DNA of 64,000 bases from JAMXLO01 sp963696645 (GTDB lineage Bacteria > Pseudomonadota > Alphaproteobacteria > Acetobacterales > Acetobacteraceae). The stretch is from assembly GCA_963696645.1 (NCBI GenBank), contig CAVOKY010000007.1, positions 2,170,001-2,234,000 on the forward strand, given 5' to 3'. Positions 8,010-18,001 of this stretch are shown here, in pieces (within the stretch, counting starts at the first letter, position 1; each line of letters begins with the position of its first letter). The position numbers and the translations under genes were made by a program. The notes under the pieces were generated by a model, which was not told where the DNA came from, did no database searches, and was given only the letters and a program-made list of their open reading frames with translations.

Positions 8010-8801
8010 TCAGATCCCGCGCCGTCGGCCGGACCGCAGCCGGAACGCGTCGCTCAGGATCTTCTCGACCGGTGGCCGCGCCGCATCCGCGGGAGCGATG
8101 CCATCGCCACGCGCCTGGGATGGGTCACGCGCGCCGGCATAGGCTCTCAGGCGGGACACATCGTGCAGCGTGACACGGGAGCCATGGGTTTCCACGCCGA
8201 ACTCGCGCAACGCCAGGAAGGCGCGGGACAGATTCTCGGCGCGGCAGCCGAGCCAGGGCGCCAACAATCCCTTGCTCACCGGCAGGCGAAAGTCAGCACG
8301 CGTGGAGCCAGGTTCCTTGATTAGGCTGAGCAGATAGGTCCCCAGGCGCTGGGTGGCGACACGCACCTTCAGGTCCACCACCTGGCGTGTCAGGTTGCCC
8401 AGTTCGGCAGACATGGCGCGTACCATGGCCATCGCGGCGTTCGGCTGCGAGGCAATGGCGTCGCGCAATGGCTGCGCCGCGATCCGCACCAGCAGCGAGT
8501 TCGAGATCGCTTCGGCTCCCGTCAGATAGGGCTCGTCTGCCAGCACGCTGGACAGCACGAAGCTGCTCGATGGGCCGAGAATGTCGATGACCGTGCTGGA
8601 TGCATCGGCGGTGGTCCCGGTCAGGCTGACCTGACCGTCGAGCAGGACGTAAAGGGATTCCGGCAGTGTGCCCTGTCGGAACAGCACCTCACCCGGCCGT
8701 ACTTCGGCGATGTCGCCGTTGGCGGCAACGCACTCCAGCACATCGCTGTCCAGTTCGGCAAATCCTGGCACCGGCCGGAGCATTGTTTCGATCGACTGCA
8801 C
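8010..8801 (-). CDS. Crp/Fnr family transcriptional regulator
   Basis: 263 aa. Residues about 12-120 are a cyclic-nucleotide-binding-like beta-roll (VRPGEVLFRQGTLPESLYVL, then a GQVSL loop). A long dimer helix follows, and residues about 165-225 form a Crp-type winged helix with recognition region GLLAPWLGCRAENLSRAFLA. There is no N-terminal cysteine cluster, so it is not a canonical Fnr oxygen sensor; the effector is unknown. The C-terminal 40 residues are basic and probably disordered. It heads a three-gene minus-strand operon with two DUF5985-like membrane genes, which it probably regulates. Confidence 0.85.
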   Translation of the reverse strand: MQSIETMLRPVPGFAELDSDVLECVAANGDIAEVRPGEVLFRQGTLPESLYVLLDGQVSLTGTTADASSTVIDILGPSSSFVLSSVLADEPYLTGAEAISNSLLVRIAAQPLRDAIASQPNAAMAMVRAMSAELGNLTRQVVDLKVRVATQRLGTYLLSLIKEPGSTRADFRLPVSKGLLAPWLGCRAENLSRAFLALREFGVETHGSRVTLHDVSRLRAYAGARDPSQARGDGIAPADAARPPVEKILSDAFRLRSGRRRGI

Positions 8802-9022
8802 TGCGGACCTTGCACGGAATACGCTGGTGGCACCATTGCCCTAGTGCACTCATACATCCGAACGCCGGTTCCGGCCAAGCATGTTGCAGTCGGGGGCATT
8901 TGAGATACGCCGGTTGGCTCAACGTCTACGAGTACGACAGTGATCCAAACTTCGCGTCGGGCCGCTGGGTATCGGCCTGATTCGCCGGAAGCGCAGCTGA
9001 TAGCCTGCCGGCTTCCACGCGC

Positions 9023-12000
9023 TCAATACTCGAACTGATAGGTCAGCCCGACACTGGTGCCATTTGATGCTCCGGCTGCGCCGACGGCGGACGAACCGCC
9101 GGTGCCAGCGGTGCCTTCGAGCTTCAGCCCCTTGGCAATATCGATCTGCACGGTCGCCTGGGTGCCGGAACCGGAGGCACTCTGCTTCGCGCCGAGATAG
9201 ACGCCAGGCGCCAGGTAGCGGCCGGCCTCGAGGGTCGGGCTGCCACCGCTGCCGCTGCCGACCGCCAGGCGATCCAGGCCGAGACCCTGTCGCACCTTGT
9301 CCAGCGGATCGCCGATGACGGAGCCACCGGTTCCGGTCAGCGTCGCCAGGCCGGTGGCGATTCCGGCGATCTCGAACGGTCCAAGCTGTCCGACGCCCTT
9401 GCCGAACAGCAGATGCGCCAGCACTTCGTCCTGCGGCAGGTCGGGGACGCTGGTCAGGGTGATCTTCGGATCATGCGCTGTGCCGCCGACGGTCAATGTC
9501 GCGGTGACATTGCCGCTGGTACTGCTGGCCACCAGATGCAGCGCCGGATCGGTGACGCTGCCGCCGTTGAAGCTGATCTGGCCCTCGGAGAAATCCAGGG
9601 CGCGACCCGCGAGGCTCAGAGTACCTCGGCGCAAGTTCAGCGCGCCCACCGTGCGTGGCTGGGCCGCGGTGCCGCTGACCTTCATGGTTCCGCCGAATTC
9701 GGAGTCCAGGCCGCGGCCGCGGATGAACACCTGCTGCGGTGCGTCAAGCGTCAGGTTCAGCGCGATCGTCAGCGGCGGCACGGGCGGCGGTGCCGGCTTG
9801 GCGCCGGGCTGCTGCACCGGCAACTGAGCAATGCTGGATGGCAGCCGCTCCGGGATGCGGATGTCGGCACGTTGCAGGTGAATTGTGCCGGCGAGAGCAA
9901 GCTGGCTGAGCGCATTGCCCCGCGCGGTCAGATCCGCATCGAGCACCACGCTGATCAGATCGCTGGCCAGGGGCTTCGCATTATGCGCGGTCAGCGTGAG
10001 ATCGATCGGCAGGCCCGGCGAAAATACGCCAATGCTGCCGCTGCCGGCGATGGTGCCCGGGCCGGCTTTGGCGCCGAATTGCGCGATCCTCACGGTCTTG
10101 TCGCCGGCCTGTATCAGGGCCGTGATATCCGTGAGATGCAGGCCAGACGAATAATCCTGCACCTCGCCGCCCGCGAGTTGCGCGGTACCGGCAACCCGCG
10201 GGTCGGCGGCGACGCCGGCGATGGTGGCGTTCAGCGTGACGGTGCCGCGGACCCGCCTGCCATTGGCCGCCAGCACCGGATCAAGCACAGCGAGGTCGAG
10301 TATGCCGGCGACTCGGAGGTCGATCACGCCGGTCGCGCTCAGCGGCGCACGCCCGGTCAGCGTGAGGTGCGAGGTGCCGGCACTGATGCGGGCGTCGATG
10401 CGGGCGTCGGTACCGTTCAGGTCGGCAGTGGCAGTGATGCTGGCCGCCGGCATGGCGACGCCCGGACCGCTGCGGATGCGCAGGCCCGTCCCAGCCAGCG
10501 TCACCTTGCCGGTCGGATGGGCGGATGTGCCGGTGATGCGCGCATCGGCTCGCAACGTGCCATCGGCGGCGAATGCCGGCGATACCACGGTGGCCAGATC
10601 GGCCGGCAGATTGCGCACGGTGGCTGTCAGGTCGAGCGTCGCTCCTAGGCGGCCGGATATGTCCAGTACCGCCTGACGCACGCCAAGACGCAGGCGATCG
10701 ACCGACACGCCGTCAGCGAAACCGATGCGGGCCGGAGCCAGCATGCGGATGTCCTGCTTGCGCCACTCGCCTTGCAGCGACGCCACAGTCAGCGTGCGGC
10801 CGACGGTATCGAGCGTCGCCGCGGCATTGAGCTGTGCCGGCGCACCATGCAGGTCGGGCACCGAGGCGGACAGCTTCAGTGCCAGTGCATCGGCTGGCCC
10901 TCTGGCCGTCATGCGCAGCGAGCCGGCCACGTTGTTCGCCCGCATTCCATCCACGTCGAGTTTGGCGTCGAGCGTCGGATGCGATTGCGGCTGATCGACA
11001 TCGGCGACCAGCGCGATCCGCGATGCCGCCGCGGTGCCGGTCACGTCGGCATTCGTCAGTTCCGCGGTGAGATGTGCCTTTTCGGGCGTGGCATCCAACG
11101 CAGCGTTGAGGCTGCCGGCAAGTGGCCTGCCGACCAGCGGCGCGAGATCGGCGAGCCGCGTCATGGCGAGATGCAGATTGCCGGCGGGAACCATGGTGGA
11201 TGTCGGCAGTTGCAGCGAACCGTCGGCTTGCAGGCTCTTCCAGCTTGCGCGCTCGATGTCGATCGCCAGGCCGTCGTTGCGTCGCTGCAGCGCCACGGCA
11301 AGATCGAGCGGTGCGTCGAGCAGCGCGCCCTGCGCGGTGATCCGCGCGCTGGGATTGTTGGGCAGGCCGCGCGCGTCGATCCTGGCGCTCAGCGCACCGG
11401 ACGACATGCCGCGGGTGGCGATCCCGCCGTTGATGTCGGCGGTAAGGGCGAGATCGTCGGTTGCGCCACTGACCGTGCCGGTTGCCTGAAGCTGTCCCGC
11501 CAAGGTGGGCTCAGCGGCGGCCAGATCGGTCACGCCAAGCGACCAGTGCAGATCGACCCTATCGTTGGCGACAGTGCCATTACCCGACAGCGCGACAGAT
11601 TGGCCAGTGAAGCGCAGCACCGACAGCGTCAGGTCATGACTGCGCACTGTCGCCGCGAGATGAAGCTGTGCGGCATCGCCGACCAGCGCCTGTGCCTGCT
11701 GCAAGCCGCCGGTCACGCCGACGGTGCCGTCCATGCCGATCGTGGTCGTGTCACCTTGAGTTGCCGCATGCACCCCGAGCGTTAGGCCGCCTTGCAGATC
11801 GACCTTGCCCAGTGCGGCGAACGGCGCGAGGTCGGCGAGCTTCACGGTGGCGTCGACGCGTCGTTCGTCGCCGGTCAGCGCATTGATATCGGCGGTGAAC
11901 AGCTTGTGACGCACGGTGATCTGCACGGGCCGATCAGGCGTGTCCAATCGGGCGGTTGCCTGGATGACCAGCGGTTCACCGGCGAGCAGGTCGGGGTTGG

Positions 12001-13012
12001 GGCCAGGTATGCGCAGGCCTGCCACCTCGCCGTCGAGCCTCACCTGACCGGTGTTGCCGGAAATATTGGCGGTGACACTGCCGATGTTGATCCCGGCGGC
12101 AGTGAGTTGGTTGATGCGCAGTTGGCCGGTTGCGTTCGGCGCGGTGAACGGGCCGTTCACGTGGGCGTCGAGCGACACCGCATGCCAGGCAACGTCGGGG
12201 CGCGGCTGCATCGCGGGAGCCGATGCGGTCAGGGCGAGGTTGGCGGCGAGATTGTCCAGATCGATGGTGCCATCGGCGGCGGCATGCAGCGGGCCGGCGG
12301 TCAGCACGACGTGGGTGGCGACCGCGTCGCGCGGGCCATCGAGCCGGGCCTCCAGCGCCACCGCGCCCAGGTCCGGCAAGCCGGCAATTCCGCCGAGCAG
12401 GCCATGTGCCGGTTCGCTCGCATGCAGCGTGACCTGGATTCCCGCGGGATCGCTGGCGCCGTTCAACGTGTAACTGCCGGCGCCGCCAAGTTGGGTAACC
12501 GTCAGCGCCACACGCCCTTGCGTCAGCGTCTTCAGTTGGCCGGAGCCGTGCAGCGCCAGCTCGGCCGCGGTGCCGGCAATTGGCGCGCCGATGTCCAGCC
12601 GATCGACGCTCAGATCACGCAGGACCACGGGTGCTGGCAGGCTGAAACCGCTGCTCTTGGGCGAACTTGCCGGCAACCGCATGACATCGATGTGCGCCGC
12701 GGCGAGGCGGTCGATCATGATCGTCCGATGCAGCAGTTGCATGGGCGACCAGTCGAGCGCCAGGTCGTCGATGGCGGCGTAGGCGCCCTGCGGGTCGCGC
12801 AGCTCGACATGCGCCACGCGCAGCGCATCCGGAAAGCGCCCGGCGATGCCGGCGAGGCGGACGGTGTCGCCGGTCAGCGTCGGTGTCAGATGTTCGATCG
12901 CGCGCCGGCCCGGTCCGGTATTGGCGCCGGCAAGGACAACAAGGAACAGCACGAGCGGCACGCCAACCAGCACCGCCAGTATCCAGCCGATCCATTTCAC
13001 CGCGCGGCGCAT
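9023..13012 (-). CDS. tamB: Translocation and assembly module subunit TamB
   Basis: 1329 aa, a typical length for alphaproteobacterial TamB. An N-terminal signal anchor (residues about 7-30, IGWILAVLVGVPLVLFLVVL) is followed by very long repetitive beta-strand-rich sequence, and the last ~330 residues form the conserved TamB C-terminal domain with YLAPGVYLGAKQ and a closing aromatic QFEY. TamB spans the periplasm as a hydrophobic-groove protein and works with TamA in outer-membrane protein assembly and phospholipid transport. Its ATG directly abuts the tamA stop, so they form one operon. The large open frames on the opposite strand here are shadows of its GC-rich codon pattern. Confidence 0.92.
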   Translation of the reverse strand: MRRAVKWIGWILAVLVGVPLVLFLVVLAGANTGPGRRAIEHLTPTLTGDTVRLAGIAGRFPDALRVAHVELRDPQGAYAAIDDLALDWSPMQLLHRTIMIDRLAAAHIDVMRLPASSPKSSGFSLPAPVVLRDLSVDRLDIGAPIAGTAAELALHGSGQLKTLTQGRVALTVTQLGGAGSYTLNGASDPAGIQVTLHASEPAHGLLGGIAGLPDLGAVALEARLDGPRDAVATHVVLTAGPLHAAADGTIDLDNLAANLALTASAPAMQPRPDVAWHAVSLDAHVNGPFTAPNATGQLRINQLTAAGINIGSVTANISGNTGQVRLDGEVAGLRIPGPNPDLLAGEPLVIQATARLDTPDRPVQITVRHKLFTADINALTGDERRVDATVKLADLAPFAALGKVDLQGGLTLGVHAATQGDTTTIGMDGTVGVTGGLQQAQALVGDAAQLHLAATVRSHDLTLSVLRFTGQSVALSGNGTVANDRVDLHWSLGVTDLAAAEPTLAGQLQATGTVSGATDDLALTADINGGIATRGMSSGALSARIDARGLPNNPSARITAQGALLDAPLDLAVALQRRNDGLAIDIERASWKSLQADGSLQLPTSTMVPAGNLHLAMTRLADLAPLVGRPLAGSLNAALDATPEKAHLTAELTNADVTGTAAASRIALVADVDQPQSHPTLDAKLDVDGMRANNVAGSLRMTARGPADALALKLSASVPDLHGAPAQLNAAATLDTVGRTLTVASLQGEWRKQDIRMLAPARIGFADGVSVDRLRLGVRQAVLDISGRLGATLDLTATVRNLPADLATVVSPAFAADGTLRADARITGTSAHPTGKVTLAGTGLRIRSGPGVAMPAASITATADLNGTDARIDARISAGTSHLTLTGRAPLSATGVIDLRVAGILDLAVLDPVLAANGRRVRGTVTLNATIAGVAADPRVAGTAQLAGGEVQDYSSGLHLTDITALIQAGDKTVRIAQFGAKAGPGTIAGSGSIGVFSPGLPIDLTLTAHNAKPLASDLISVVLDADLTARGNALSQLALAGTIHLQRADIRIPERLPSSIAQLPVQQPGAKPAPPPVPPLTIALNLTLDAPQQVFIRGRGLDSEFGGTMKVSGTAAQPRTVGALNLRRGTLSLAGRALDFSEGQISFNGGSVTDPALHLVASSTSGNVTATLTVGGTAHDPKITLTSVPDLPQDEVLAHLLFGKGVGQLGPFEIAGIATGLATLTGTGGSVIGDPLDKVRQGLGLDRLAVGSGSGGSPTLEAGRYLAPGVYLGAKQSASGSGTQATVQIDIAKGLKLEGTAGTGGSSAVGAAGASNGTSVGLTYQFEY

Positions 13013-14833
13013 TCAGAAGGCCTGCCCGATCCCGATATACAGTTCAAAAGCGTCGCCACCCGGTTCCCGGTTCACTGGCACCGCGACATCGAGACGAATG
13101 GGTCCGATCGAGGTGTAATACCGGACGCCGATGCCCGCGCCGACCCGCCAGTTGCTGGTGAACGGCGCGCCGTTCGCGGTCACCTGGCCGGCATCGACGA
13201 ATGCGACCACGCCGTAATTCCCGAGAATGCGCTGGCGTAACTCAAGCGATCCGGCACTCACAGCCGTGCCGCCGATGGGGTTGCCGTCGGGAAACTGCGG
13301 TCCGATCGACTGATAGCGGAAGCCACGCACCGTGCCCGAGCCGCCGGCATAGAAGCGCTGGTCGGGCGGCAGGCTGAACTGACCGGCGCCGTATGCCTTG
13401 CCCACCAGCCCGCGCATTGCCACCACGCTGCGGCCATTGCCGCTCACGTCGAAATAGGCGGAGCCGGAAAGCTGCGCGATGGTGAAGGTGGCGGTGGAAT
13501 GACCGAAGGACTGGGTCGGCGTGAGCAGGACCGCGGCGCGAAATCCGGAAGTCGGATCGAGCAGGCTGGTCGTGTTGTCGAATTTAACCGACATCGGCAG
13601 GCCGACCAGCTCGTAGGACCGGTCGACGCCTTCCTGGCCAATTTCCTCCTGCTCGCCCGACACGCCGATGCTGACGGTCCAGTGCGGCAGAAACCGGCGA
13701 TTGATCGCGATCTTCTGCTGGAGTGCCCGCTGGTCGTACGCCTGCAGGTCTTGCTTGATCGCGTCGAGATCGACTTCGAGCGATTGGTCGCGGGCGAGGA
13801 AATCCGGCTTGACGAACTGCGCGCCGAAATTATAGCCGGGCTTCTGCACCGCGTTGCCGCCAAGCTGGACGGCCGCCGTGAGATTGAGCTGCTCGGCGTT
13901 GCCGAACAGGTTGCGATCGTGCCAGCCGACATTGAAGTTGGCGCCCAGATCGGTCGAATAACCGGCGCCGACATCGACCGCATGCAGCGGCCGTTCGGTG
14001 AGGTCGATCAGGATGGGAATGGTGCCATCGGGCGCCAGGTGAGCGGCCGGCTCGATGCGAACCACCGAGAACACGCCGAGAGATGCCAGATCCTCGCGCG
14101 CCGCCTCGATGCGGACCGGATTGAAACGCTGGCCGGGCTGCAGCAGCAGTCGGCGGCGGACATAGGCCTCATGCACCGTCTTGAGGCCCTTGATCTGGAT
14201 CTGACCGATGTTGGCGTAGGGGCCGGCAGCGACGCGGAAGATGACGTCCAGCTCGGCCTGCCTGGGCCGCAGGGTGACCGGCGGCAGGTCGACCTTGGCG
14301 AGCGGATGGCCGGCTTCGCGGATCGCCATCAGCAGATTCTGCTGCGCGGTCAGCACGCTGGTGGCGACCGCCGGAGCGCCCGGCGCCAATCCGAGTTTGT
14401 CGCGGGCCTCAGGCGGCACGGCGCCCTGGATGTCGACGCGGCCGATATGGAACAGCGGTCCGCGGTCGAAGCTCACGACCACGTCCACCGGCGGATTGGC
14501 GGGCGCGCGCTCCAGCAGGTCGGGCAGGCCGGGATCGTCAAGCGGCCGGCCGGCAATGGTCAGGGTGATCTTGGCGTCGTAGTAGCCGTAGCTGTTCAGC
14601 GCTGCGTGGAAGCGGCCCAGGTCGTCGCGCGATCGCGTTACCAGGGCGAAAGAACCGACCGGTGCCTTCTCGCGCAACGAGACCAATTGGGACGAGTCCT
14701 CGATGGCCTGATCGAGCGCTTTATCGCCGGTCGGCTTCAGGGTCACCTGGTAGGGCTGCGGGTCTGCCCCGAGTGCCTGGCCGCCGCACAGGAGAAGAGC
14801 TGCCACGAACAGGGAACGGAGCACGCCGCGCAT
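13013..14833 (-). CDS. tamA: Translocation and assembly module subunit TamA (BamA/Omp85 family)
   Basis: 606 aa. A signal peptide (residues 1-22, ending QALGA) is followed by about three POTRA-type repeats (to about residue 285) and a 16-strand beta-barrel ending in a terminal phenylalanine (IGIGQAF), the usual outer-membrane protein signature. The barrel contains the Omp85 lid-loop motif GTVRGFRYQSIGP (the VRGF/Y element), which is diagnostic. TamA inserts outer-membrane proteins with its partner TamB, encoded immediately downstream with no gap. The promoter must lie in the 86-bp gap shared with the divergent acyltransferase gene. Confidence 0.93.
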   Translation of the reverse strand: MRGVLRSLFVAALLLCGGQALGADPQPYQVTLKPTGDKALDQAIEDSSQLVSLREKAPVGSFALVTRSRDDLGRFHAALNSYGYYDAKITLTIAGRPLDDPGLPDLLERAPANPPVDVVVSFDRGPLFHIGRVDIQGAVPPEARDKLGLAPGAPAVATSVLTAQQNLLMAIREAGHPLAKVDLPPVTLRPRQAELDVIFRVAAGPYANIGQIQIKGLKTVHEAYVRRRLLLQPGQRFNPVRIEAAREDLASLGVFSVVRIEPAAHLAPDGTIPILIDLTERPLHAVDVGAGYSTDLGANFNVGWHDRNLFGNAEQLNLTAAVQLGGNAVQKPGYNFGAQFVKPDFLARDQSLEVDLDAIKQDLQAYDQRALQQKIAINRRFLPHWTVSIGVSGEQEEIGQEGVDRSYELVGLPMSVKFDNTTSLLDPTSGFRAAVLLTPTQSFGHSTATFTIAQLSGSAYFDVSGNGRSVVAMRGLVGKAYGAGQFSLPPDQRFYAGGSGTVRGFRYQSIGPQFPDGNPIGGTAVSAGSLELRQRILGNYGVVAFVDAGQVTANGAPFTSNWRVGAGIGVRYYTSIGPIRLDVAVPVNREPGGDAFELYIGIGQAF

Positions 14834-14919
14834 TCCTTACGGTAACCGGTGCCGTGTTCCAGCACTCGTCACGGTTGCGCCATTGTTAGGAAACTGTCAG
14901 CGAGCTATTCCGGATTGTC

Positions 14920-15867
14920 ATGAGGCAGACCTCCCGTCAACAGCGCAGCCTCGCCGCCACTCGTCCATTGCCGGTGCGCCACGCCGAATTCCCCTCGCCC
15001 GGCCGTCCCGCGTCGGCAATGAGCGGGCGCCCGGGACCGCTGCGCGTGATCCGGATTGTAAGGCGCGGCATCAGCGTCCTGTTGTGGACGCTGGCCTGCA
15101 TGCCGGTCCAGGCGATCTGCCTGCTGCTGCCCGGCCGCCCGAAGGTGGTGTTCGCGCGGTTCTATTGGTCAATGGTCAGCCGCCTGCTTGGAATGCAGGT
15201 GCGCGTGCTCGGTTCCGCCATGGGCTCGGCGGGTGGGCGACCGGTGGTGTTCGTCTCGAACCATTCATCATGGCTGGATATCCCTGTGCTGGGCGGTCGG
15301 CTCGAGGCCTGCTTCGTGTCGAAGGACGAGGTCGCACGCTGGCCGTTGGTCAGCATCGTTGCGCGGCTGGGCCGCACCGTTTTCGTTTCACGCCGGCGGC
15401 ATGCGACCGGGCGGGAGCGGGACATGATGCGGGAACGGCTGGCCGACGGCGACAACCTGCTGCTGTTTCCGGAAGGCACCTCATCCGACGGTTCGCGCGT
15501 GCTGCCGTTCCGGACTTCGTTCTTTGCGGTGGCGGAGGGCGACAGCCCGCCACTGATCCAGCCGGTGTCGGTCGTGTATGACCGGTTGGGCGGATTGCCT
15601 ACCGGGCGCGCGAGTTGGCCGGTTTTCGCCTGGTACGGCGACATGGACCTGGCGACGCATTTCTGGCGTTTCGCGCAGTACGGCGGGCTGCGGGTCAGCA
15701 TCCTGATCCACCCGCCGCTGGATCCGTCGCAATTTGCCAGCCGCAAGGCGTTGTCGCATGCGGTGTGGCAGGCGGTGGCGGACGGTGCCGCGACGCTGCG
15801 GCAGAACCGGCCGGTCAAGGCGCCGGAAGGGCGCGCGGATGTGGTCGTGCAGCCGGCTTATGCGTGA
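14920..15867 (+). CDS. 1-acyl-sn-glycerol-3-phosphate acyltransferase (PlsC-like)
   Basis: 315 aa as listed; ATG 15019 (282 aa) is an alternative start because the first ~33 residues are basic and low-complexity. The LPLAT signatures are present: SNHSSWLDIPVL (catalytic HX4D, about residues 110-121), then FPEGTSSDGSRVLPF (the glycerol-phosphate-binding block, about 185-199). A hydrophobic helix precedes the HX4D motif (ISVLLWTLACMPVQAICLLL). This membrane enzyme would acylate lysophosphatidic acid, or a related lipid such as ornithine lipid, on the inner membrane. It is divergent from tamA, a lipid-envelope context. The exact acyl acceptor is not fixed by the sequence. Confidence 0.85.
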   Translation: MRQTSRQQRSLAATRPLPVRHAEFPSPGRPASAMSGRPGPLRVIRIVRRGISVLLWTLACMPVQAICLLLPGRPKVVFARFYWSMVSRLLGMQVRVLGSAMGSAGGRPVVFVSNHSSWLDIPVLGGRLEACFVSKDEVARWPLVSIVARLGRTVFVSRRRHATGRERDMMRERLADGDNLLLFPEGTSSDGSRVLPFRTSFFAVAEGDSPPLIQPVSVVYDRLGGLPTGRASWPVFAWYGDMDLATHFWRFAQYGGLRVSILIHPPLDPSQFASRKALSHAVWQAVADGAATLRQNRPVKAPEGRADVVVQPAYA

Positions 15868-16021
15868 TCGCACCGCAACAGGCCGGCGCCGCTTCTGTCA
15901 ATTTCGCAGCGGCGTTGCGGACCATTCTAGGACGCTGGACGCAACCCACACTGGTACCTGGTCCAGACCGCACTGCCAGGTTTTATCGGTGTTGCAATGA
16001 AACGGTCATGCCACCTGCATT

Positions 16022-17562
16022 CAGCACTTCTCATTTTGCCCCGAGCATGGTGGATGCGAGGGCTCAATCGGGTCATGGCAGCGGGTTGGCTGCGAGCCTG
16101 ACGGCGCCGGACTGAGTTTGGAATGCAACAGTGCCGGTCAAATCGCCGGCGATAGACGGATGACGGCTTCCGGCGCGACGGCTTTGTCGATTCGTTGGCG
16201 GGGTGAGCACGACGGACCACCTGATCGCTGCCGTTCGTGGCTGCTGCCTGGCGCTTCCGGACAAGCGGCAGGGGCAGAATACGACCTACGCCATGGCCGA
16301 TTTCGGCATGGCCGCGTTCGCCGCGTTCTTCATGCAGAGCCCGTCGTTTCTGGCGCATCAGCGGCATCTGGCGGCGGGTCAGGGGCGCTCCAACTGCCAG
16401 ACCCTGTTCGGGATGGATCGGATCCCCTGCGACAATCAGATCCGCGCCATGCTCGATCCGGTTGAGCCGGAGCAATTCCACCCTGCCTTCGCCGCCGCGC
16501 TCGCCGAACTGGAGCAGTCCGGCGCGATCGACCAACTGCGTGTCCTCAAAGACCACATGCTGATCGCGCTGGATGGCTCCGAGTATTACTGCTCGACCGA
16601 ACTGCATTGTCCGAATTGCTCAACCCGCAAACGCGGCAACGGCACGGAGGAATACCATCACGCCCTGCTGGCCGCGACACTGGTCTGTCCCGGCCACAAC
16701 CATGCGGTGCCGCTGGAGCCGGAATTCATCGTCCCGCAGGATGGTCACGACAAACAGGACTGCGAGAGCCGCGCCATGCGGCGCTGGCTGACAGCGCATG
16801 GCGCCTGCTATGCCCGGCTCAACCCGGTGTATCTGGGCGATGATCTGTACTCGCGCCAGCCGACCTGCCAGGCGGTGCTCGATGCGAGCGCGCACTTCAT
16901 CTTCGTCTGCAAGCCCGCGTCGCACCAGACCATTGAGGAATACCGCAGCGGCGTCGCGCTGGAGGAACTGACAACCCGGGTCAAGGTCCGCGGCAAATGG
17001 GGCCGTCATCGCTATCGGTGGCTGTCCGATGTGCCAATGCGCGACGGCGGCGACGCCTTGAAGGTCAACTGGTTCATGATCGAGATCCTCGATCCCGCCG
17101 GCAAGGCAACCTACCGAAACAGCTTCATCACCGACCTGGCGGTGGGCCGCGACAGCGTAGCCGAACTGGCCGCCTGCGGCAGGGCGCGCTGGAAAATCGA
17201 AAACGAGGCGTTCAACACCCTGAAGACCAAGGGCTACCACCTGGAACACAATTTCGGGCACGGCCGGCAGAACCTTTCAACCGTGCTCGCCACACTCAAC
17301 CTGCTGGCCTTCGCCTGCCACACCGTCTGCGAACTGGCAGGACAGGCCTGGCGTGCCGCCATGCGCACCGCCGGAACGCGTCAGGGGTTCTTCCAGCATC
17401 TCCGGGCAATCACCACCTATCTGGTGTTCCCGTCATGGCACCACCTGCTAGGCACCCTGGCGTTCACCAGACCTCCTCCACTCGGGCCGTGAACAACGTC
17501 ATCGGGCCGGGGCAGGGAAGCTGCCCCTTCGTTACGGGGTTGAGGCAAAATGAGAAGTGCTG
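16022..17562 (+). mobile_element. Complete IS4-like (ISNCY-type) insertion sequence, 1,541 bp
   Basis: The left end CAGCACTTCTCATTTTGCC (from 16022) and the right end (reverse complement ending at 17562) match for 19 bp, defining terminal inverted repeats around one transposase gene. No convincing target duplication is visible next to the ends. The element lies between the plsC-like gene and the cupin gene and breaks no recognisable gene. Confidence 0.8.
16203..17492 (+). CDS. IS4-like/ISNCY family DDE transposase
   Basis: 429 aa from GTG/ATG-region start 16203. It has the RNase-H fold acidic residues of IS4-type transposases: LIALDGSEYYCS (first Asp, about residue 122), YLGDDLYSRQPTC (second, about 218) and the C-terminal RARWKIENEAFNTLKTKGY (Y-R-E-like region with catalytic Glu, about 327-345). 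A CPNC motif follows the first Asp, as in the ISNCY subgroup often annotated with this protein. The frame is uninterrupted and both terminal repeats are intact, so the element may be active. Confidence 0.8.
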   Translation: MSTTDHLIAAVRGCCLALPDKRQGQNTTYAMADFGMAAFAAFFMQSPSFLAHQRHLAAGQGRSNCQTLFGMDRIPCDNQIRAMLDPVEPEQFHPAFAAALAELEQSGAIDQLRVLKDHMLIALDGSEYYCSTELHCPNCSTRKRGNGTEEYHHALLAATLVCPGHNHAVPLEPEFIVPQDGHDKQDCESRAMRRWLTAHGACYARLNPVYLGDDLYSRQPTCQAVLDASAHFIFVCKPASHQTIEEYRSGVALEELTTRVKVRGKWGRHRYRWLSDVPMRDGGDALKVNWFMIEILDPAGKATYRNSFITDLAVGRDSVAELAACGRARWKIENEAFNTLKTKGYHLEHNFGHGRQNLSTVLATLNLLAFACHTVCELAGQAWRAAMRTAGTRQGFFQHLRAITTYLVFPSWHHLLGTLAFTRPPPLGP

Positions 17563-17665
17563 GGCAACCAGCCAACGCGTCGCCGGCTCGTGCCGAGACG
17601 CCTCGCGGTGCCTCAGAGCAACACAGTGGGGGGTGCCCTCATAACGGATGGGGGCAGGACACACG

Positions 17666-18001
17666 TTAGGCGCCCACCGGCACAGTGGCACTGATCCGCG
17701 GGACTCCCAACGAGCGCGTCGTGTGGCCCTGGCCTGTGAGGTCGTCAGCGAGGACAACATCACCCGGTCCAAAACAGCGCGTGGTGCCATCGCCGATCCC
17801 GATTTCCATCTGCCCGGCGAGAACAAAAATGTATTGCCGCCGGGGCGCAGTGTGCCAATCGCTCCAATAGTCCGCAGGGAAACAGCGGAACACGAGGTTG
17901 GTACCCGCCTGGAGCGCAACGTTGTGGCTCTCCTCGGCCGGCAGAGGGAGATCTTCAAAATGGGTCTGGCCGTCGTGGCCTGTATATATCCGTACGATCA
18001 T
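17666..18001 (-). CDS. Small cupin-domain protein
   Basis: 111 aa, a single cupin barrel. The first motif is degenerate (SDWHTAPRRQYIFVLAGQMEI, about residues 47-67, with one His) and the second reads FGPGDVVLADDLTGQGHTTR (about 82-101). The start is supported by AAGGAG 6-10 bp upstream of the ATG. Small stand-alone cupins of this kind may bind a metal and act as isomerases or sensors; the role here is unknown. It lies between an insertion sequence and a recombinase, so it may be a remnant of a larger cluster. Confidence 0.65.
   Translation of the reverse strand: MIVRIYTGHDGQTHFEDLPLPAEESHNVALQAGTNLVFRCFPADYWSDWHTAPRRQYIFVLAGQMEIGIGDGTTRCFGPGDVVLADDLTGQGHTTRSLGVPRISATVPVGA

Noticed and set aside
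11792..13240. 482-codon plus-strand frame opposite tamB
   Set aside because: Low-complexity Gly/Arg/His-rich shadow of the tamB coding strand; no start signal or domain, and tamA-tamB have clear motifs.
13499..14845. 448-codon plus-strand frame opposite tamA
   Set aside because: Antisense shadow; tamA has signal peptide, POTRA and barrel signatures.
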